The notes under the pieces are model-generated. The model saw only the letters and a program-made list of their open reading frames with translations. It did not search any database and had not been told where the DNA came from. This document shows, piece by piece, positions 5,854 through 11,454 of a DNA stretch of 11,454 nucleotides (position 1 is the first letter of the stretch; every line of letters starts with the position of its first letter). The position numbers were made by a program, and so were the translations under genes. Origin of the DNA: an uncultured Oscillibacter sp. (GTDB taxonomy: Bacteria; Bacillota; Clostridia; Oscillospirales; Oscillospiraceae); assembly GCA_948435975.1 (NCBI GenBank), contig CAOJHG010000024.1, positions 1 through 11,454 on the forward strand. Reading direction: 5' to 3'.

Positions 5854-8031
5854 TTATGACGGGCGCTCCAGCAGACGGCAGAGCATCGACGCCGCTTCGC
5901 CCCGGGTGGCTGTCCGGGCGCCTCCATAGGTCCCCTCCGCCAGTCCCAGCGCCTGGGCAATCGCCGCATAGCCTATGTCCGCCGCCGCAATGCTCTCCCG
6001 GTCGGCATAGGTGCAGGTATAGATCTTCTCCAGCCGCGCCGCAGGTCCGTAGCCCGCCGCATTCAGCAGCATCCTCACCAGCGTCCCGCGGTTCACCGCC
6101 GCATTATCCGAACGTTCGCTCCTGGTCAGAACACCCATGCTGTATGCGTTGTAATAGGCGCTGTCCCGTTCTTCTTTCACGTCCGTCTCCGGGTCCATCC
6201 GCCAGCCCCGCAGGCTCGCCAGCAGACACACTAGGTCCCACTGTGTCAGGCTCTTCCCCGGACGGAAGGCTTCCGTTTGATAGCCAATGCCGTACTGCGC
6301 CAGCTTCTCAATATCCTCCTTGGCAGAGCTGCCGGACAGGTCCTGATAGCCCGGCACATCCTCCGCCTCATCCTCCTGATACTCCCCGTTGCCCGTCTTC
6401 GCGTCGATACCGGCGCAGTATTCCGCCTGCTCCAAGCCATAGGTCAGGCGCATTCCGTAATAATGGGTCTGCTTCTGCTCAATCAGGCGGGCCTGCACTG
6501 GGTCGGCGGCGTCCAGCTCCTGGGGCACAAGGCGGTAGGCCAGGGCTGTATCATACGTCGCCATCCAGGCGTCTATGGCCTCTTCCATAGAGATGATGTC
6601 CTCCGGGCTGTCGAAGGTGATGTCATCGCTCCAGTCATAGCTCAGGCTGTAGACAGCTCCGTTCACGGCATCAATCGCAATCCGGTACATGTTCTCCGGG
6701 AAGAAATACCCGTTCTCCTTCTGAGCAAACTGGAAGCTGTAATACGGCGCGTCCTCCAGAGGCTTGTATGCGCTGGGCATATAGCGTTCCAGAGATTCCG
6801 CACGGTCCGGACAAAAGCTCTTGAGGAACGCCGCCGCCTTTTCCGCAGCCTGCTCTTCCGTCAGCACCCGTTCCCGTTCCCAGGGCATGGAGGAATTGAC
6901 ACGCTGCACCTCTCCGGTCCGGGCGTCCACCGTGAAATTGCGGGTATAAACGTCTTCTCCGTCCGTCTTCCGGTAGCGCAGGACACAGCGAACCTCCGCC
7001 GCCGTGCCGTCCTCTCCCTTCTCCGCGGTGTAGGACGCGGAAGCCAGCGCATATCCCTGCAAGCCATAAGCCTCCTCTGCCCGGACAAGCGCATCCAGCT
7101 TCTCCTGAGGCAGAACGCCCTCCATATCCTTCACGCCGGATTGCTCCGCAGCAGACAGTCCGTCGTTGCTGCTTTCTCCGCTCTCCTTGCCCATAGCGGT
7201 ATTCATCGGAGCCGACACGTCCATATCGTAATTCTTGACGTTGTCCAGCAGCTCCTCCAGCTCTGTGAGGTTCACCAGCGCTCCTGTCTGGGCGTCGATG
7301 TAGATGGTGTCGCCCTGTTCCGGAATGTAGCGCAGGCGGGCGGTGGTGCTGTCCTTCGTCCCCAGAACGTACTCCAGCCGCAGCTCCAGCGTCTCCCGCA
7401 GGGCCGCGGAAGCCTGGTCCTGCGCAACTGCCGCCTGGGAAGCCGGAACGCCGCCGACAGCAACGGTCTCCGGATAATCCCGCCAGAAACGGATCACTCG
7501 CCCAGTAACAGCGTCCAGGGAAATATAGCAGTTCAGCGGAGAAGAAAGGCCGTCGAGCAGGATTTTCCCCCGATAGACATAGGTTTTCCGCCACAGGCCA
7601 TTCATACCAGAGGGCGTCTCCAGCTCCACAGACTCATCTTCCCGCAGGACCTTCTGCAAAAACGTCTCTGCCGACTCCCGGCAGGCGCTCTCGTCCCCAT
7701 CAGGGAAGCTGGGGAAGGAGCCGTCCAGTCGGCTGCTGTCGTTAATCTCCGGCTCCTCTGCCTGATAGCTGAGGATAGACCCGTCTTCCAAAGCCTCCAC
7801 ATACAGTCCGTTTTCCTCGCCGCTCCAGTTCAGGGACCACCGGACATACAGCTCTTCGCTATAGTCCCCGCTGAAGTTTTCGTAGGCCTCCGTATCCAGT
7901 TCCAGCCTGTCCTTTACCAATTGCGTCACCCGCGCCAGGCGAACGCCTGCGTTGTCCTCCGCAGCGGCGGCAGGCAGGGCCAGCGCGGCCAGCAGTGCCC
8001 CCGCAAGGGCCAGAGACAGCAGCTTTTTCAT
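5854..8031 (-). CDS. Secreted YcdB/YcdC-repeat protein with S-layer homology domains
   Basis: This 725-residue protein has a Sec signal peptide (MKK, hydrophobic Leu/Ala core, AAAAED; cleavage likely after about residue 24). The ectodomain has repeats resembling YcdB/YcdC and PepSY modules. Each ends in a strand pair such as CYISLDAVTGRVIRF, NFTVDARTGEVQRV or RIAIDAVNGAVYSLSY. The C terminus has three S-layer homology-like units at about 562-607, 613-660 and 675-722. Only the third keeps a TR(A/G)E-like signature (TRGE); the others read LTQWD and VNRGT, so cell-wall binding may be weakened. The start has a GGGGG site at 8040-8044. It lies 114 bases behind yfbR, with no clear promoter there, and ends in a strong terminator. 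PepSY-type modules are thought to inhibit proteases or sense the envelope; the actual role is unknown. Confidence 0.82.
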   Translation of the reverse strand: MKKLLSLALAGALLAALALPAAAAEDNAGVRLARVTQLVKDRLELDTEAYENFSGDYSEELYVRWSLNWSGEENGLYVEALEDGSILSYQAEEPEINDSSRLDGSFPSFPDGDESACRESAETFLQKVLREDESVELETPSGMNGLWRKTYVYRGKILLDGLSSPLNCYISLDAVTGRVIRFWRDYPETVAVGGVPASQAAVAQDQASAALRETLELRLEYVLGTKDSTTARLRYIPEQGDTIYIDAQTGALVNLTELEELLDNVKNYDMDVSAPMNTAMGKESGESSNDGLSAAEQSGVKDMEGVLPQEKLDALVRAEEAYGLQGYALASASYTAEKGEDGTAAEVRCVLRYRKTDGEDVYTRNFTVDARTGEVQRVNSSMPWERERVLTEEQAAEKAAAFLKSFCPDRAESLERYMPSAYKPLEDAPYYSFQFAQKENGYFFPENMYRIAIDAVNGAVYSLSYDWSDDITFDSPEDIISMEEAIDAWMATYDTALAYRLVPQELDAADPVQARLIEQKQTHYYGMRLTYGLEQAEYCAGIDAKTGNGEYQEDEAEDVPGYQDLSGSSAKEDIEKLAQYGIGYQTEAFRPGKSLTQWDLVCLLASLRGWRMDPETDVKEERDSAYYNAYSMGVLTRSERSDNAAVNRGTLVRMLLNAAGYGPAARLEKIYTCTYADRESIAAADIGYAAIAQALGLAEGTYGGARTATRGEAASMLCRLLERPS

Positions 8032-8145
8032 AGCACATTCCCCCTAAAACAGAGTAGAGCGGGACATCCAGCGCCCCATCCCGTCCCCTTTCCTTATATG
8101 ACGGATTTCCCCGCGAAAAAGTTCCAGCTTCCGCAAAAATTTTCC

Positions 8146-8724
8146 TCATGATTTCAGCTCGTCCAGCGTCAGGGAAAAGCTGTCAATAAAGACCTCCAGA
8201 AAATACGCCACCTCGGGCAGTCCATAAGACTCCAGCGCCCTTCTGGTCTGCGCCGCCGCCTCTCGAAATTCCGCGTTGCCCGCCTTCAGCTCCTCGACAC
8301 ACTTGACGTAGGCCGACAGCTTATCCGCCGCCTTTACCAGACGCTCCGTTTCCTGGTCCACCTCCGTCAGCAGCGGGGCATACCAGCGGCGCAGCTCCTC
8401 CGGCAGCAGATTCAGCAGCTTCCTCTCCGCCACGGCCTCTACCTCCTTATAGGCATCCTGAATGGCCGGGTTGTCATACTTGATCGGCGTGGGCATGTCC
8501 CCGGTAAGAATCTCGCTGGCGTCGTGGTACAGGGCCGCCGCCGCCACACGGCCAGGGTCTATGCTTCCGCCGAATTTCTCATTCCGGATAACGGCAAGGG
8601 CATGGGCCAGCACTGCCGTCTGATGGCTGTGTTCCTGAACGTTCTCTTGATCTGTATTCCGCATCAAGGCCCAGCGCTGGATGAACCGCATCCGGGAAAT
8701 GTAGGCAAAAAAGTGGCTTTTCAT
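8146..8724 (-). CDS. yfbR: 5'-deoxynucleotidase YfbR (HD domain)
   Basis: This 192-residue cytoplasmic HD-domain phosphohydrolase should remove the 5'-phosphate of deoxyribonucleoside monophosphates, a step of dNTP pool balance. It follows E. coli YfbR closely: KSHFFAYISRM at the N terminus, RWALMRN (Arg17, Trp18, the deoxyribose-selecting pair), the metal ligands His32 (EHSHQ), His67-Asp68 (YHDASE) and Asp134 (AADKLSAY), plus Glu71 and Asp76 in the catalytic loop. Length is normal. The ATG overlaps the mtaB stop by four bases (8721-8724). A GGAGGG site (8730-8735) lies inside mtaB, which implies translational coupling. No terminator is obvious before the next gene on the strand. Confidence 0.95.
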   Translation of the reverse strand: MKSHFFAYISRMRFIQRWALMRNTDQENVQEHSHQTAVLAHALAVIRNEKFGGSIDPGRVAAAALYHDASEILTGDMPTPIKYDNPAIQDAYKEVEAVAERKLLNLLPEELRRWYAPLLTEVDQETERLVKAADKLSAYVKCVEELKAGNAEFREAAAQTRRALESYGLPEVAYFLEVFIDSFSLTLDELKS

Positions 8725-10016
8725 GGTGTCCCTCCGATTTCTCCCAGCAGGCGCTGCCCGTCAGTGCCAGTAATGCGGACCTTCCATATCTGGTTGTGCA
8801 GGTCCGCGCCCTCCACCGCGACTTCCATATAATTCGGCGCGTGGCCCACGTACATTCCCTGGCCTCTGGGCTGCTCAAAAAGGACCGGGTATTCCTCGCC
8901 CACACAGCCCTCTAAATAAGTCCGGCGCATCTCCGCCGCCACAGCAGAAGCCCGGCGGGCCCGCGCACCCCGGACGGTACGGGGCACCTGCTCCATCTCC
9001 GCCGCCGGCGTGCCTGGCCGGACGGAGTAGGGAAAAATGTGCATCCGGGCGAAGCCGCACCTGCGGATAAAGTCCAGTGTCTCCTGAAACTCCTCCTCTG
9101 TCTCCTGAGGAAAGCCGGTAATGAGGTCCGTTGTAATGGCGGGGCGCTGGAAATACCGGTTCAGCAGCTCCACCGACTCATAATAGCGGGCGGCACCGTA
9201 CTTCCGGCCCATGCGCTTCAAGGTGGCGTCGCATCCGCTCTGAAGGGACAGGTGGAACTGCCCGCACAGCTCCGGGAGCGCCGCCGCACGCCGGCAGAAT
9301 TCCTCCGTCACTGTCCGGGGCTCCAGACTGCCCAGCCGAAGCCGCACACCGGGGATTGCAGCGCTGACCGTCTCCACCAGGTCGATCAGCGTTTTCCCTT
9401 GATGCAGGTCCCGGCCCCAGGAGGAAATCTCAATGCCCGTCAGGACGATTTCCCGGTAGCCCGCCGCCGCCAGCCCCGCCGCCTGGACTGCCGCCTTCTC
9501 CGCCGGAAGGGACCGCACGGGGCCGCGGGCATAGGGGATGATGCAGTAGGTGCAGAAGTTGGCGCACCCGTCCTCAATTTTCAGCATGGCCCTGGTCCGT
9601 CCGCCGCCCCCGCCTGCCGGAAGCACCTCGAAGCTCCGCCTGGCCAAAGCCGCGTCGATGGACTCCAGCGGACGGCGCTCTTCTACGGCCTTCTCCAAAA
9701 GGTCCAGGAACTTTTCCCTGTCCCCGGAGCCCGCCAGCAGATCCGCCTTCAGCAGCCGGGCGGCGTCGGGATGGGTCTGGACATAGCAGCCGCAGACCGC
9801 TACCACCGCGCCGGGGTGCTCTCTCCGGAGGCGGTGGACAGTCTGCCGGGACTTCTGGTCGCTGACGGCGGTGACAGAGCAGGTATTGACCACATAGGCC
9901 TCTGCTTCCTCACCAGGGGCGGCGGTCTCGTGGCCCCGTTCCTGGAGCAGTTTCTCCATAGCCTGCGTCTCGTACTGGTTCACTTTGCACCCAAGGGTGT
10001 AAAACGATACTTTCAT
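8721..10016 (-). CDS. mtaB: tRNA t6A37 methylthiotransferase MtaB
   Basis: This 431-residue radical-SAM enzyme adds a methylthio group to t6A37 of ANN-decoding tRNAs, giving ms2t6A. The N-terminal UPF0004 domain carries the second-cluster cysteines Cys10 (LGCKVNQYE), Cys46 (NTCSVT) and Cys77 (CGCYVQ). The radical-SAM domain has CANFCTYC with Cys151, Cys155 and Cys158 binding the SAM-liganded 4Fe-4S cluster. A C-terminal TRAM RNA-binding domain spans roughly 370-428. Length and the opening VNQYET match MtaB rather than MiaB or RimO. The ATG at 10016 has an AAGGAAGG site upstream. The promoter at 10138-10166 leaves a leader of about 115 bases. The gene overlaps yfbR by four bases. A cysteine desulfurase, a possible sulfur source, is divergently placed. 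Confidence 0.95.
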   Translation of the reverse strand: MKVSFYTLGCKVNQYETQAMEKLLQERGHETAAPGEEAEAYVVNTCSVTAVSDQKSRQTVHRLRREHPGAVVAVCGCYVQTHPDAARLLKADLLAGSGDREKFLDLLEKAVEERRPLESIDAALARRSFEVLPAGGGGGRTRAMLKIEDGCANFCTYCIIPYARGPVRSLPAEKAAVQAAGLAAAGYREIVLTGIEISSWGRDLHQGKTLIDLVETVSAAIPGVRLRLGSLEPRTVTEEFCRRAAALPELCGQFHLSLQSGCDATLKRMGRKYGAARYYESVELLNRYFQRPAITTDLITGFPQETEEEFQETLDFIRRCGFARMHIFPYSVRPGTPAAEMEQVPRTVRGARARRASAVAAEMRRTYLEGCVGEEYPVLFEQPRGQGMYVGHAPNYMEVAVEGADLHNQIWKVRITGTDGQRLLGEIGGTP

Positions 10017-10047
10017 GCTTGCCTTCCTTTTGATGTAATGGGTTTTT

Positions 10048-10130
10048 CAGGGAACAGGACTGAGAAATCCCTTGCGTTTTGGGGCTTGCGCTTTCCGGAA
10101 TTTCTCTATATAATAATGGAACTTTCCCTG
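10048..10130 (-). other. Structured mtaB leader RNA (putative)
   Basis: In the minus-strand transcript GAGAAAUUCC (10106-10097) can pair with GGGAUUUCUC (10071-10062), ten pairs with one U-G. An outer pairing CAGGGAA (10130-10124) with UUCCCUG (10054-10048) would enclose it, starting at the transcript's first bases. The ribosome site lies just downstream. No riboswitch class is recognised and no upstream ATG frame is evident. Confidence 0.35.
10086..10114 (+). promoter_or_regulatory. Cysteine desulfurase promoter
   Basis: TTGCGC (10086-10091) and TATAAT (10109-10114) are separated by 17 bases, a near-consensus sigma-A promoter. The start site would be near 10121, about 69 bases before the ATG at 10190. 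It lies inside the region transcribed leftward into mtaB. Confidence 0.7.
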
Positions 10131-10137
10131 CGGAGAT

Positions 10138-10166
10138 ATTATACTTGCTTTTTCTATAATGAGCAA
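10138..10166 (-). promoter_or_regulatory. mtaB-yfbR promoter
   Basis: On the minus strand TTGCTC (10166-10161) and TATAAT (10143-10138) are separated by 17 bases. The start site would be near 10131. The plus-strand transcript from the facing promoter runs through it. Confidence 0.75.
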
Positions 10167-10168
10167 GT
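10143..10168. repeat. 7-bp inverted repeat overlapping the mtaB promoter (possible operator)
   Basis: ACTTGCT (10143-10149) is an exact inverted copy of AGCAAGT (10162-10168), with 12 bases between and 19 bases centre to centre. It covers the mtaB -35 box and touches its -10 box, a good position for a dimeric regulator. No known operator consensus is matched. Confidence 0.45.
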
Positions 10169-10189
10169 CCCAACAGAAAGGAAGTTCCC

Positions 10190-11317
10190 ATGATCTATTT
10201 GGACCACGCCGCCACCGCTCCCCTTCCCCATGCCGTGGCGGAGGAAATGTATATGGTGCTGCGGGAGCAATACGGCAACCCCAGCTCTCAATACCGCATG
10301 GGCTTGGAGATGAAACACCGCGTCGCATCCTGGCGGCAGACGGCTGCTTCCGCCTTGGACTGCCCTGCGGACCGGCTGTTTTTCACCTCCTGCGGCACCG
10401 AGGGGGACAACTGGGCCATTCGCGCCGCCCTTTGGCAGAACCGTCACTCAGGCCGCCACATCGTCACCACCGCCGTGGAGCACAGCGCCGTTTTGGAATG
10501 CTGCAAATGGCTGGAGCGGGACGGTTATGAGGTCTCCTACCTGACCCCGGACCAGCAGGGGAACATTACCGCCGCCCAGGTCCTGGAGGCCGTCCGGCCC
10601 GATACCGCCCTGGTGACGGTCATGCTGGTCAATAATGAAATTGGGGCCGTATACCCCGTTGAAGGCATTGCGCAGGGTCTTGTTGCGAGGAATCCCAAGA
10701 CCCTCCTTCACACAGACGCGGTACAGGGCCTGACCACCTTTTCCGCCAGGACCCTGGGAGCGGATCTGATTTCCGTCTCCGCCCACAAAATCGGCGGCCC
10801 CAAGGGGATTGGCGCACTGTATGCCGGTCCCCGCGTCAAGAACCTCCGACCGCTTCTCCCTGGCGGCGGGCAGGAAAGCGGCGTCCGTTCCGGCACGGAG
10901 GCTACCGCACAAATCGCGGGCTTTGCCAAGGCGGCGGAACTGCGCATGGCAAACCTCGAAAAAGATCAAGCGCATCTCCGCGCCATAAAAGACTATGCCA
11001 TCCAGCGCCTTTCAGAAATCCCGGACCTGCAATTTATCCACAGAGACGGCGCGCCCCACATCCTGGCCGTTTCCCTTCCTGGGTGGCCCAGTCAAAACAC
11101 CGTCAACGACCTGAGCGCCCAGGATATCTGCATTTCCGCCGGTTCCGCCTGCCACCAGGGAAAGCCCAGTCACGTCATCGCGGCCCTGAAGCTGCCCAAG
11201 CGCACCGCCGCCGGGGTCATCCGCCTGAGCTTCGGACCGGAGACCTCGGAAGCGGATATCGACGCCTGCGCCGCCGCCCTCCGGAAGCACCGCGAAACAC
11301 GCCTGCCGATGCTGTAG
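10190..11317 (+). CDS. Cysteine desulfurase (NifS/IscS-type, PLP-dependent)
   Basis: This 375-residue cytoplasmic enzyme should take sulfur from cysteine, releasing alanine, and hand it on as a persulfide for iron-sulfur clusters or tRNA thiolation. The class V aminotransferase fold is clear: N-terminal YLDHAATAPLP, PLP-stacking His98 in VEHSA, Asp176 and Gln179 in HTDAVQ, Schiff-base Lys200 in SAHKIGGPKG, and Arg233 in GVRSGTE. The catalytic Cys321 lies in SAGSACHQGKPSHV, a loop slightly shorter than in E. coli IscS, as is usual in Clostridia. The ATG at 10190 has an AAAGGAAG site 5-6 bases upstream. No iscU or thiI is adjacent within the window; downstream is a MATE exporter, and mtaB is divergent. 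The family is certain; the exact sulfur acceptor is not. Confidence 0.93.
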   Translation: MIYLDHAATAPLPHAVAEEMYMVLREQYGNPSSQYRMGLEMKHRVASWRQTAASALDCPADRLFFTSCGTEGDNWAIRAALWQNRHSGRHIVTTAVEHSAVLECCKWLERDGYEVSYLTPDQQGNITAAQVLEAVRPDTALVTVMLVNNEIGAVYPVEGIAQGLVARNPKTLLHTDAVQGLTTFSARTLGADLISVSAHKIGGPKGIGALYAGPRVKNLRPLLPGGGQESGVRSGTEATAQIAGFAKAAELRMANLEKDQAHLRAIKDYAIQRLSEIPDLQFIHRDGAPHILAVSLPGWPSQNTVNDLSAQDICISAGSACHQGKPSHVIAALKLPKRTAAGVIRLSFGPETSEADIDACAAALRKHRETRLPML

Positions 11318-11382
11318 GGAAAATCTGTAATATCCTTGCTTGGAACCATCCATACAAAAAGTAAATTAGAAGGATTTCCGTT

Positions 11383-11454
11383 ATGAAAAATTATCTCCAC
11401 CGTCCGCCGGGCTTTTACGGGCGGCTGTTTCGTCTGGCTCTGCCCATCATCCTA
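11383..11454 (+). CDS. MATE-family efflux transporter, N-terminal 24 residues (runs off the right edge)
   Basis: The frame starts at the ATG at 11383 after an AGAAGGA site (11369-11375) and stays open to the window edge. The 24 residues contain RPPGFYGRLFRLALPIIL, a short cytoplasmic start followed by the beginning of a hydrophobic helix. That opening is typical of clostridial MATE (multidrug and toxin extrusion) transporters, which export cationic drugs by Na+ or H+ antiport. The gene is 65 bases behind the desulfurase with no terminator hairpin visible, so read-through is possible. With so little sequence the family call rests on resemblance alone. Confidence 0.6.
   Translation, partial: MKNYLHRPPGFYGRLFRLALPIIL

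Noticed and set aside
6277..8151. 624-codon plus-strand open frame
   Set aside because: It is antisense to the YcdB-SLH gene, whose signal peptide, ribosome site and domains are clear. The long frame follows from G+C-rich codons leaving few antisense stops, and its product is low-complexity Arg/Leu/Gln-rich.
10155..10160. Second plus-strand TATAAT upstream of the desulfurase
   Set aside because: No -35 box at 16-18 bases and no TG extension; the facing mtaB spacer explains the A+T-rich stretch. The pair at 10086-10114 is better.
9039..10193. 384-codon plus-strand open frame
   Set aside because: Antisense to mtaB, with no ribosome site and no recognisable domain; its end also covers the intergenic promoters.
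11340..11367. Promoter-like TTGGAA-16-TAAATT before the MATE gene
   Set aside because: Its start site would fall in the ribosome site, only about 9 bases before the ATG, so it could not give a normal leader.

Overview
The window looks like chromosomal DNA of a gut-type Clostridia bacterium, probably Oscillospiraceae or a close relative (Flavonifractor / Oscillibacter / Lawsonibacter-like). This is inferred from gene families, strong GGAGG ribosome sites, sigma-A-like promoters and G+C-rich codon use. It is an ordinary housekeeping stretch with short operons on both strands. No tRNA, rRNA, CRISPR array, transposase or phage gene is visible.

Left part (1-1960): an unrecognised gene runs off the left edge on the minus strand. 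It is divergent from a serA-type 3-phosphoglycerate dehydrogenase with a C-terminal ACT domain, driven by a clear promoter. Behind serA lies an A+T-rich islet holding a 58-residue DUF4177-like protein with its own promoter.

Middle (1960-5850): a minus-strand pair encodes a GNAT acetyltransferase followed by a metallo-beta-lactamase-fold hydrolase. Divergent from it is a 60-residue orphan protein, then a hairpin terminator. A new promoter then leads a P-loop kinase-like gene and a THUMP-domain RNA methyltransferase 35 bases apart. Next comes an HPr-like protein that has lost the phosphorylatable His but kept the regulatory Ser, closed by two terminators.

Right part (5850-11454): on the minus strand mtaB (tRNA ms2t6A37 methylthiotransferase) overlaps yfbR (5'-deoxynucleotidase) by four bases. 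They are followed by a large secreted protein with YcdB/YcdC-like repeats and degenerate S-layer homology domains. Divergent from mtaB is a cysteine desulfurase, then the first codons of a MATE-family exporter. The mtaB/desulfurase intergenic region carries two face-to-face promoters, a 7-bp inverted repeat over one of them, and a mtaB leader able to form a 10-bp stem. A sulfur-mobilising enzyme beside an iron-sulfur thiolating enzyme makes functional coupling plausible.

No clearly new system was found. The best leads are the His-less HPr, the mtaB/desulfurase control region, the low-G+C DUF4177 islet, the secreted YcdB-SLH protein and an Asn at the usual catalytic Glu position of SerA.
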